Below, in pieces: positions 26,618-34,382 of a stretch of 62,041 nucleotides of DNA. The DNA lies in assembly GCA_026706345.1 (NCBI GenBank), contig JAPOYX010000169.1, positions 1 to 62,041 on the forward strand, given 5' to 3'. Numbering within the stretch: position 1 is the first letter of the stretch; each line of letters opens with the position of its first letter. This DNA is from Gemmatimonadota bacterium. Its GTDB lineage: Bacteria; JAAXHH01. The translations under genes and the position numbers were made by a program. The notes beneath the pieces were generated by a model. That model was not told where the DNA came from, searched no databases, and worked only from the letters and a program-made list of their open reading frames with translations.

Positions 26618-27190
26618 CGGTTTCAAACCCCTATCATTCCTGTCCGGCACGCCGTTGGCAATTATCGTAGAGGGAAGTCGTTGCTGACGCTATGTAAGCA
26701 TATCTCTGTCGGGTAGTCATGTATCCGCACTTTATCATCAGGATTTAACCTTAGAAGGCTGCGGACGTTACTGAACGGTATTTCAAGTTCAGGGTCTGGG
26801 TCCACAACCTAAAATCCCCTTTCATAAACCGAGGACCAATTTTAACAGTCGAATATCGACCGGATTCCTCTACTCAAAAATACGGTTTACGAGATGTACA
26901 ACAATTGTTTTTCTGACGATTTTTATTAATCTGGCCCAATATATGGTAACTTGACCGCTATTTCATACGCATACGTAAATATCGAAATTACAATATGATA
27001 TATCAGTAATCTTCATCCATTCTGCTTTACGAATTCACCATTTTGACCTTGTGTAAACTCATTCGATTTTTGGAGGAGATTAAACATTATTTACGTGTAT
27101 ATTCACAACATTATTGACTTGTGATTCTACATCATTATATACTTGTACATCCACGTCTATCAAACCAACAAGCTTACGCGGAAGTCCAGC
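26618..27190. other. AT-rich 570-bp divergent intergenic region of the accessory island
   Basis: This gap separates the methyltransferase operon (minus) from the Fic gene (plus). Composition is markedly more AT-rich than the chromosome around it, especially 26850-27170, and it must hold the promoters of both units. Aside from three 24-bp iterons at its right end I see no coding potential or RNA gene. Confidence 0.7.
27085..27156 (+). repeat. Three tandem 24-bp iterons upstream of the wHTH-Fic gene
   Basis: Units start at 27085, 27109 and 27133, each opening with CATTAT and sharing AC(G/T)TGT eight bases in. Pairwise identity is 16-18 of 24. The array ends 34 bases before the start of a gene whose protein has an N-terminal winged helix, so it is a good candidate for its own operator. 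Exact 24-bp phasing over three copies is unlikely by chance even in AT-rich sequence. Confidence 0.65.
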
Positions 27191-28759
27191 ATGGCCAAAC
27201 CCAACGAAAAACTCGCCGCGTCGCTGATACGACTCGAAAACCTCCAGAAAGGAGGAAGACGGGTTTTTCGCTCCATCGAACTTACGCGCGTCCACCGCGA
27301 ACGCCTGCTTCGAAACGGCTACCTGCAGCAGGTCATGAAGGGCTGGCTGATCTCGTCCAGCCCCAATGCCCATCCGGGTGACACGACTTCGTGGTTTGCT
27401 TCATTCTGGGCATTCTGCGTTTCCTACTGCACGGCGCGGTTCGGCGAAGCCTGGCATCTTGCCCCCGAGCTGTCCCTGTTGCTTCATGCTGGAAAAACAG
27501 TTATCCCTCGACAGGTTGTCATCTATGCGCCCAAAGGCGCCAACAATACAGTCCAACTACCATTCGGTACGTCGCTCTACAATCTCAAGCAAGAGGACAC
27601 GCGGGCCGAAGAGGACGTAACGACGCGGGACGGTCTGAGGATCCTTGTACCCGAAGCTGCCCTCATCAAGGTCCCTAAAGCGTTCTTTGTCCGCTACCCG
27701 GTTGAAGCCCGAATCGCACTTTCCGGCGTACGCGATGCGGCCGACGTACTGGGCCGCCTTCTCGACGGCGGCCATTCAGCCGTTGCCGGTCGGCTTGCCG
27801 GGGCCTTCCGCCGGATCGGCCTGGCAGCAATAGCCGACGAGATTCTCAAAGTTATGAAAAGCGCCGGTTACGATGTGCGCGAGTCCGACCCATTTGAGCC
27901 AGCGCAGGCATTCAGTGCGTTAAAAGGGACCAAAGAGCCGATTGCCAGGCGACTGCAATCCTTGTGGGAGACTTTTCGGGAGCCGGTAATTGCGGCGTTC
28001 CCGAAGTCTCCTGAACCACCTTCGAACCCAAAAGCCTATCTGGCTTTTGTCGATGGCATCTACTGCGACGACGCTTACCATTCGCTATCGATTGAGGGGT
28101 ACCGCGTGACACCGAGCCTGATTGAACGGGTGCGCTCGGGCAACTGGGATCCAGATGACAATGAAGCTGACCGGAGAAGCCAGGATGCGCTTGCCGCGCG
28201 CGGTTACTGGCAGGCCTTTCAACTGGTTCGAGAGGCGGTCGGTGAAGTGATCGCCGATGCCAATCCAGGCGACTTGGTCCGTAACACTCACCGGGACTGG
28301 TATCGCGGGTTGTTCCAGCCTTTCGTTGCCGCTGGGCTGTTCTCGAGTTCGGTTCTTTCCGGCTATCGCAACGAAGCCGTATTTCTACGAGGTTCACGCC
28401 ATGTACCGCCACGTGACGAGGCGGTCAGCGACGCCATGCCGGCCTTGTTCGGCTTGCTTGAGGAGGAAACTGTGCCCTCAGTACGCGCCGTGCTGGGACA
28501 CTGGCTGTTTGGCTACATCCATCCCTATCCTGACGGCAACGGGCGTATGGCGCGGTTTGTAATGAACGTCTTGTTGGCCTCGGGCGGTTACCCGTGGACG
28601 GTCATTCGCGTCCAGGATCGCACCGCCTATCTTGCCGCGCTCGAAAGCGCGAGTACTGATCAGGATATCAAGCCATTTGCGCGGTTTGTGGCGGAGCAGG
28701 TCACGCGGTCCAGAGGAGCAGATGGGGTAGTTCGGCACAAGTCTGGCTCGAAATACTAA
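27191..28759 (+). CDS. AbiEi-like winged-helix/Fic domain fusion protein
   Basis: 522 residues from the ATG at 27191; GGAAG is six bases upstream and the frame before it covers the iterons. Residues 1-200 resemble AbiEi-type antitoxin proteins: a winged helix (RRVFRSIELTRVHRERLLRNGYLQQV) followed by the AbiEi-like C-terminal fold. Residues about 300-510 are a Fic domain with the complete HPYPDGNGRMAR motif (His444), the AMP-transferase active site. An inhibitory helix motif SLSIEG ([S/T]xxxE[G/N], about 298-303) lies just before it, as in class II self-inhibited Fic proteins. The protein may therefore combine DNA-binding regulator, toxin and self-inhibitor in one chain. Role in phage defence or cell regulation is inferred. 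Confidence 0.88.
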   Translation: MAKPNEKLAASLIRLENLQKGGRRVFRSIELTRVHRERLLRNGYLQQVMKGWLISSSPNAHPGDTTSWFASFWAFCVSYCTARFGEAWHLAPELSLLLHAGKTVIPRQVVIYAPKGANNTVQLPFGTSLYNLKQEDTRAEEDVTTRDGLRILVPEAALIKVPKAFFVRYPVEARIALSGVRDAADVLGRLLDGGHSAVAGRLAGAFRRIGLAAIADEILKVMKSAGYDVRESDPFEPAQAFSALKGTKEPIARRLQSLWETFREPVIAAFPKSPEPPSNPKAYLAFVDGIYCDDAYHSLSIEGYRVTPSLIERVRSGNWDPDDNEADRRSQDALAARGYWQAFQLVREAVGEVIADANPGDLVRNTHRDWYRGLFQPFVAAGLFSSSVLSGYRNEAVFLRGSRHVPPRDEAVSDAMPALFGLLEEETVPSVRAVLGHWLFGYIHPYPDGNGRMARFVMNVLLASGGYPWTVIRVQDRTAYLAALESASTDQDIKPFARFVAEQVTRSRGADGVVRHKSGSKY

Positions 28760-28867
28760 TTGTCCGATTATTAGTAATTTGGGTCACGTGACGTCCGACC
28801 GTGAGGTTCTCCATACATCCCACGTATGGCGTCCAACTGCCTTGATCAACGACTATACTGACTCCGA

Positions 28868-29230
28868 TCACAACTCCTCCACCTCGTCCGGCTCCGGCAT
28901 CTCCGCAAAGCGCACTGCTTTCACCGTCTTTCGTCCTTCGAGTAGGGCCCGCGCCAGTCGGTGACCGCCGTCCATCAGTCGTCCGTTGTCGTTTATGATC
29001 ACGGGGTTGCGCGGATCGGTCTCATTAATCCGCCTGCAGTGCGCGGCAATCTCCCGGATCGTCGGCGTCTTGCTCTCACCGAACCAGCAGTCGCGGTCCA
29101 ACTCCGCAAAACTCTCCACGTCTACATCGTATTCCGGAAGATCCTTCGCCAGTTTCCATAAGCGTTCGGTGTACCAGATGTATCGCTTGCCGTCGCGTTC
29201 GGTCGAATGGGTTTGCCTGGGTCTCCGCAA
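28868..29230 (-). CDS. Stand-alone ParB/Srx-like domain protein
   Basis: 120 residues from a TTG at 29230 with GAGGAG ten bases upstream. The C-terminal half has NPVIINDNGRLMDGGHRLARALLEG, split here as NPVIIND and MDGGHRLARALLEG, matching the ParB/sulfiredoxin fold nucleotide-binding core (box II with GHR). There is no HTH or CTP-clamp dimerisation part, so it is not a chromosome-partition ParB. Short ParB-like proteins of this kind often occur near mobile or defence genes. It follows the ankyrin gene by a few bases and is likely co-transcribed with it. Confidence 0.78.
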   Translation of the reverse strand: MRRPRQTHSTERDGKRYIWYTERLWKLAKDLPEYDVDVESFAELDRDCWFGESKTPTIREIAAHCRRINETDPRNPVIINDNGRLMDGGHRLARALLEGRKTVKAVRFAEMPEPDEVEEL

Positions 29231-29234
29231 TTCG

Positions 29235-29656
29235 CTATTTCTCCTCTGGCTTCGTATTCTTATTGAGGGACCTCAGCAGCTTCACGACTTCCGCGGCTTC
29301 CTTGCCTCCCTTTCTCGCGTGGGCCATGAGCGAAATCCCATGGGGGCCCGGCTTGTCTTTTTCAGATGGATTGTCGGCGAGAACGGCCTGCACGACGCTC
29401 AGCTTCCCCAACATGGCCGCGGCATAAAGGTCGATGCGCGCCCCATGCTGAAGCAGATATTCCGCGATGTCCTTACGCCCCATATGGGCCGCCGCCCCCA
29501 GCCCCGTTTCCCAGTCGCCGCGCCCCAGTCCCAGCAGGCGTTGACCAGTGCGGGCTCTTTGTCGAGCAATGCCTTGACACTCTCGAAATCGCTATGGGCG
29601 TCGTAAACGAAACGATGTACAGTTTCCGGTTCTAATGCTGCCTTCTTGGGAGACAT
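29235..29656 (-). pseudogene. Ankyrin-repeat protein gene interrupted by a single-base frameshift
   Basis: Two overlapping reading frames together give one ankyrin-repeat protein. The upstream frame (29656 to about 29525) encodes MSPKKAALEPETVHRF and goes through ALVNACWDWG; the downstream frame from about 29523 continues GDWETGLGAAAHMGR, then IAEYLLQHGARIDLY and AMLGKLSVVQAVLADNP to the stop at 29235. Joining them needs one extra base in the GC-rich run at 29518-29526. The homopolymer-like context makes a sequencing or assembly error plausible; otherwise the gene is freshly broken. The intact product would be about 140 residues with at least three ankyrin repeats. Confidence 0.75.
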
Positions 29657-29747
29657 ATGCTTGTATCCTTTCTCATTTTGTCGGAATCGTAAGACGGATC
29701 GTTCACCCGCACAATGTCTTCATACCTTGTTTCACTTCACTCCTCCT

Positions 29748-30539
29748 TCACCCCTCCTTCACCGCCGAAAACCTCAACCGGATGTAGTCCGCCGTCCAAG
29801 CGCCGTCCGCATCGCACAGGTTGGGCCGCATGGTTTCCCGGACCTCGTCCAGAAACCCCGGGCGATCCGCGGTCGGCACCCGGGACGTGAAGCTTTCGGC
29901 AAAGGTTTCCAGCCAGCCTCCGATGTCGCCTGGCAGCGGTGTGGGCCGGGGGATGAGCGCGATGTACTTCACGTCGAACCCTTGCCGCGTAAGCCGTCCC
30001 CTGTACTCCTCGTCAGTCGGGAAATACCAGGGATTGACGCCTTCCTCCCAGAGGCCGCGCCGCTTCAGAGCCTCCGTAAGCGCGTGTACAATGGTGTCCA
30101 CGCACCCGTGTCCGCCGCATTCGGCCACGAATCGGCCGCCGGGTTTCAACGCACGGTGCACACCCGCGATCACCTCGTCGGGATGGCCCATCCAGTGAAG
30201 GGCGGCGTTGCTGAACACCGCGTCAAATTCACCTTCGAAATCCAGCGCGTGCCCGTCCGTGACTTGGGCCTCGAGGCCCAGCTTTCGCGCCGCCTCGATC
30301 TGCTCCGCGCTGCTGTCGACGCCGACGACGCTGCAGCCCATATCGACGAGTTTCGCCGTCAGCGCCCCGTCGCCACATCCCAGGTCCAGGATGCGTTCGC
30401 CCGGCTGCGGCTCCAGCAACTCGACCACCGGCATACCCAGGTCGGCCACAAACCGGGCGTTGCGCGCGTAGCGTTCCGGGTCCCAGGATTGCGCGGATTT
30501 CAGCCGGTCCTCCATCCGGTCTCCCATTCGATCCACCAT
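29748..30539 (-). CDS. Class I SAM-dependent methyltransferase
   Basis: 263 residues. The SAM loop is ILDLGCGDGALT at about 49-60, with the acidic ribose ligand in VVGVDSSAEQ and a post-loop FSNAALHWM. The C-terminal half (PRPTPLPGDIGGWLETF) resembles trans-aconitate methyltransferase and UbiE-like small-molecule enzymes. The N-terminus has an odd MVDRMGDRMEDRL repeat. GGGGAG is just upstream of the ATG. It lies 15 bases downstream of the first FtsX-like permease gene, so a shared transcript is likely. Substrate unknown. Confidence 0.88.
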   Translation of the reverse strand: MVDRMGDRMEDRLKSAQSWDPERYARNARFVADLGMPVVELLEPQPGERILDLGCGDGALTAKLVDMGCSVVGVDSSAEQIEAARKLGLEAQVTDGHALDFEGEFDAVFSNAALHWMGHPDEVIAGVHRALKPGGRFVAECGGHGCVDTIVHALTEALKRRGLWEEGVNPWYFPTDEEYRGRLTRQGFDVKYIALIPRPTPLPGDIGGWLETFAESFTSRVPTADRPGFLDEVRETMRPNLCDADGAWTADYIRLRFSAVKEG

Positions 30540-30554
30540 TCGTCTCCCCGTTTC

Positions 30555-32945
30555 TCACTCACTGCGCAGCACTTCCGCGGGATTGGTAAGCGCGGCCCTG
30601 ATCACATGGTATCCGATCGTCATCATCGTGATGATCAGGGCTGCCCCGCCGGACGCGAAAAAGATACCCCATCCGAATTCCTCGCGGTAGGCGAAGTTCT
30701 CCAGCCAGCGCCCCATGATCAGCCAGGCCGACGGCCAGGCCACGATGTTGGCCACGAGCACCAGGCCGACGAATTCGGCGGACAGCATGGCGAGCAGACG
30801 GCGCACGGTAGCGCCCAGCGCCTTGCGGATGCCGATCTCCCGAGTGCGCCGTTCGACCGTGAATGAAACCAGCGCGACGAGACCCAGGCAGGTCAGGAAA
30901 ACCGCCACAAGGGCAAACACGCCGAAGAAGTAGCCGATACGCATTTCATTCCGGTACAGACGGTCGATGTCTTCGTCGAGAAACGTATAGGCAAAGGGGA
31001 AATCGGGGAAGAAATCCGACCATGCCTCTTCGATGTATTCCAGGGTGCTCCTGATATCTTCCGGTTGGATCCGGACCACCAGGTGCAGGCCGGTGCCGTG
31101 AAAGAGTACGAGCGGCTCGATGGGCAGGTGAAGCGTCCTGAAGTGGAAGTCCCGGATTACGCCGACCACCGTGTGCGTGTATCCACTGGCGAAACGGATC
31201 TGTTGCCCGATGGCCTCTTTGGGTGTTTCCCAGCCCAGGACACGCAGCGCCGCCTCGTTGATCACGATGTTTTCCCATTCCGTGTCGTTTCTGAATGCCC
31301 CGCGATGGGACCGGCCTGCGAGCAATTCCATGCCCATCGTCTCTACGAAGTCCACGGAGGCCTGGAAACCCTGGACGTCATGCCTTACGTGGTCCGGGTC
31401 CTCGACGCGCTGCATCGTGCCCGACGACGACCGGCCGATGGTGCCGAACAGTCCGGGCAGGGTTATGGCCTGGCTCACGCCGTCCACACCGGGGTACTGC
31501 AGCAGGACGTCTTTCCACGGCTGGTAGTTGACCGCCACTTGCTCGACCGTCGGAATTACGATCACCTGGTCCTTCTCGAAGCCCAGCTTCTTGTGCTGAA
31601 CGAAGTCCAACTGACTGAACAGGAGGCCGGTGCCGATGATCAGCGCGGTGGAAATGGCGAACTGAAAAACGACCAGGATCTTCCTGGACCACGCACCGCC
31701 CGGCAGGTAAGGCCGACCTTCCTTGAGCCCAGGAATGGCCCGCACGGAGGAAAACACGAGGGCCGGGTATCCGCCCGAAAGGAGTCCGATGAGGATCGCG
31801 ACGGCCGGCAGGGCGAGCCACCACAGGGGGTGCAGCGCATGGGCCGAGGCTATCGGCTGGCCCAGCAGGGCGTCGAAATACGGGCCAATGAAATAGATGG
31901 CCAGGAGGGCGATTAACAGGGCCAGGATGGTCATCAGGACCGATTCCCCCAGGCACTGCCGGATCAACTGTCCCCGGGACGCCCCGAGTATCTTGCGCAT
32001 GGCGATCTCGCGGGCACGGTGCACGAACTGTGCCGTGGAGAGGTTTACATAATTCACCGAGGCGATGACCAGGATGAACAGCCCGATGGCGATCAGGATG
32101 TACACGTAGGTGACATCGGTGTTGGCGCCGTGCTCGTGCTCGAGATGGGAGTAAAGATGGATGTCGGTGAGGGGTTGCAGCGTCAATTCGTAACGGGCGA
32201 GGTTTTCCAGGTAACTCGCGTCGACGTGTCTCTCCACGAAACCGGGCAGTTTCCGCTGGGTCTCCTCCGGCGGATGGCCCTCCGGCAACACGATGTAATT
32301 GTAGAAAAGGGTGGTGTACCACACTTCGGGATACCCGCTCCAGCCGAATTTGTCGTAACCGGATGCCAGCGAAATCAGCAGATCGGCTTGGAAATGGGCG
32401 TTTTCCGGGAAGTTTTCAATGACGCCGGTGACGGTCAGCAGCATGTAGCCGTTGTCGGCGATGATCGTCTTCCCCATGGGATCTTCATCGCCGAAGTACT
32501 TCCGGGCCGTATCCTCGGTGATCACCACGGTGTAAGGCGCTTCGAGGGCGTGATCCGGATCGCCCTGGACGAAGGGCAGGGTAAAGACGTCGAACATCCC
32601 GCTGTTGACCCAGTACACGTTCTTTTCATAGTAAACCCGGTCTTCATACTTCATGATCCAGGTGCCTATCGTGGGAAGCATCCGGGCGTAGTGCTGGATT
32701 TCGGGGAAGTCGGCCTGGAGCATCGGAGACAGTTCACGGGGAGACCGAGCGCTGTCGTTGAGCGTTACCCGGTAAATGCGGTCGGCCTTTTCGTGGTAGC
32801 GGTCGTAGCTAAGTTCGTAGCGCACGTACAGGAAGATCAGGATGGCGCATACCAGGCCGACGGCCAAGCCGAGGACGTTTATGGCCGTGTAACCCCTGTA
32901 CCGGCTCATGTGCCGCAGGGATATGTTGATCTGGTTCCCTGGCAT
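30555..32945 (-). CDS. FtsX/MacB-like ABC transporter permease (paralog 1)
   Basis: 796 residues from the second of two adjacent ATGs at 32945; AAAGGA is six bases upstream, and the in-frame extension to 33125 lies inside the NADH dehydrogenase gene. The layout is TM1 (about 22-42), a MacB-type extracytoplasmic domain (the LSYDRYHEKADRIYRV motif right after TM1), three FtsX-type TMs (about 285-420), a further TM, a second extracytoplasmic domain and three C-terminal TMs ending TNPAEVLRSE. Such duplicated permeases act with a separate ATPase to drive periplasmic work, often peptide or lipoprotein handling. No ATPase gene lies nearby. Confidence 0.9.
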   Translation of the reverse strand: MPGNQINISLRHMSRYRGYTAINVLGLAVGLVCAILIFLYVRYELSYDRYHEKADRIYRVTLNDSARSPRELSPMLQADFPEIQHYARMLPTIGTWIMKYEDRVYYEKNVYWVNSGMFDVFTLPFVQGDPDHALEAPYTVVITEDTARKYFGDEDPMGKTIIADNGYMLLTVTGVIENFPENAHFQADLLISLASGYDKFGWSGYPEVWYTTLFYNYIVLPEGHPPEETQRKLPGFVERHVDASYLENLARYELTLQPLTDIHLYSHLEHEHGANTDVTYVYILIAIGLFILVIASVNYVNLSTAQFVHRAREIAMRKILGASRGQLIRQCLGESVLMTILALLIALLAIYFIGPYFDALLGQPIASAHALHPLWWLALPAVAILIGLLSGGYPALVFSSVRAIPGLKEGRPYLPGGAWSRKILVVFQFAISTALIIGTGLLFSQLDFVQHKKLGFEKDQVIVIPTVEQVAVNYQPWKDVLLQYPGVDGVSQAITLPGLFGTIGRSSSGTMQRVEDPDHVRHDVQGFQASVDFVETMGMELLAGRSHRGAFRNDTEWENIVINEAALRVLGWETPKEAIGQQIRFASGYTHTVVGVIRDFHFRTLHLPIEPLVLFHGTGLHLVVRIQPEDIRSTLEYIEEAWSDFFPDFPFAYTFLDEDIDRLYRNEMRIGYFFGVFALVAVFLTCLGLVALVSFTVERRTREIGIRKALGATVRRLLAMLSAEFVGLVLVANIVAWPSAWLIMGRWLENFAYREEFGWGIFFASGGAALIITMMTIGYHVIRAALTNPAEVLRSE

Positions 32946-34273
32946 CATTCGTCCTTTGCAGATCTTGTCTCGTGATTGAGCCCGCCGAATCGCCACTCGC
33001 GTTCGACGATAAGGCGCGCGCCGCGCCGGAACGTCACATAGGACCAGGCCCAGTGCAGCAAGACGAGCAATCGGTTCTTGAAACCCACGAGGAAGTAGAC
33101 GTGGACGACCAGCCAGGTGACCCACGCGAACCAGCCGGAGAACCTGAGCCTGCCGATTTCCGCCACGGCGCGGCTGCGGCCGATGGTCGCCATCTGGCCC
33201 CGGTCGACGAACCGGAAGGTCTCGCGCGGTTTACCGGCCAGCTCGCGGCAGATCAGCCTCGCCACGTAACGTCCCTGCTGGATCGCCACGGGCGCCGTAC
33301 CGGGAAGTGGGCTGCCGGTCTGGTGGGTAAAGCAGGCCTGGTCGCCCGCAACGAACACGGTCGGGTGTCCCGGGATGCTCAGGTCTTCGTTGACGATAAC
33401 ACGTCCCCCGCGGTCCGTCTCGATGCCGTCCTGCTCATGCTGCCCATCCAGTTCAACGCCACGTGTGGGCGCGGCAACCGCAACTTCAACGCCCCGTACG
33501 CCCGCCGCCCAGAGCACCGTCGAGGACCGGATGCGTTCCGGGCCCGCTTGCACGCCGTGCTCGTCGATATCCGTCGCCAGGGTGTTCGGCCAGACCTGCA
33601 CGCCGAGTTTTTCCAGGTCCCGCGCCGCCCGCGCCGCCTGCTGCTCGGAGAACATCGAGAGAATGCGCGGACCCGACTCGATCAGGATGACTCGCGTGAG
33701 GCGGGTGTCGATGTTTCGGAAATCCCTGGCGAGCGTGAATCGGCTCATCTCCCCAATGGCGCCCGCCAACTCGACGCCGGTCGGGCCTCCGCCGATGACT
33801 ACGAAGGTCAATAGCTGCCGGCGTGTCTCGGGATCGTCGGTCCGTTCCGCCGCTTCGAAGGCGCTCAGCAGCCGGCGACGGACCTCGGTGGCCTGCGGAA
33901 TCGTCTTCAAGCTCGGCGCGTGCTCCTCCCAGTCCCCGTGGCCGAAATAGCTCGGGATCGACCCGCAGCAGAGCAGCAGGTAATCATATTCGAGCTTTCC
34001 GAAATCTGCCGATACGGTCCCCGCCTGCAGGTCGACGCCTTCCACCGATCCCTGCAGCACCGAGATGTTTCGGCAGCGTGCAAGCACGCTTCGTATGGGC
34101 GTGGCGATATCGGCGGGCGACAGGCCGGCCATGGCCACCTGGTAGAGCAGCGGCTGGAACAGGTGGTAGTTCTGCCGGTCGACCAGCGTTACGCGGACGT
34201 CTGCCCGGCCGCCGAGTTTCTTGGCTGCGTTCAGGCCGGCGAAACCGCCTCCCACGATTACGACGTGTTTCAT
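32945..34273 (-). CDS. ndh: Type II NADH dehydrogenase (NDH-2), FAD-dependent
   Basis: 442 residues. The FAD dinucleotide fold is IVGGGFAGLNAAKKL at 6-20, the quinone-site region is LFQPLLYQVAMAGLSPADIA, and the NADH fold is VVIGGGPTGVELAGAIGEM. The FAD C-terminal motif is VFVAGDQA. Residues about 385-420 (WFAWVTWLVVHVYFLVGFKN) form the amphipathic membrane-binding helices. NDH-2 passes electrons from NADH to quinone without pumping protons. Its stop overlaps the following permease start, so it is translationally linked to that gene, an odd pairing. Confidence 0.92.
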   Translation of the reverse strand: MKHVVIVGGGFAGLNAAKKLGGRADVRVTLVDRQNYHLFQPLLYQVAMAGLSPADIATPIRSVLARCRNISVLQGSVEGVDLQAGTVSADFGKLEYDYLLLCCGSIPSYFGHGDWEEHAPSLKTIPQATEVRRRLLSAFEAAERTDDPETRRQLLTFVVIGGGPTGVELAGAIGEMSRFTLARDFRNIDTRLTRVILIESGPRILSMFSEQQAARAARDLEKLGVQVWPNTLATDIDEHGVQAGPERIRSSTVLWAAGVRGVEVAVAAPTRGVELDGQHEQDGIETDRGGRVIVNEDLSIPGHPTVFVAGDQACFTHQTGSPLPGTAPVAIQQGRYVARLICRELAGKPRETFRFVDRGQMATIGRSRAVAEIGRLRFSGWFAWVTWLVVHVYFLVGFKNRLLVLLHWAWSYVTFRRGARLIVEREWRFGGLNHETRSAKDE

Positions 34274-34382
34274 CGGGTTTACCGTCCTGTTACGTATGGC
34301 CTGCGCCCGCGAACATTCTGGATGGCCGCGGCGGCCGTATCACCAGGCACCGGTCACGCCTTCTGAACCGTATGGCGTTACT

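Noticed and set aside
28868-29230. Chromosome or plasmid partition ParB
   Set aside because: Only 120 residues; lacks HTH and dimerisation domains and there is no ParA next to it.
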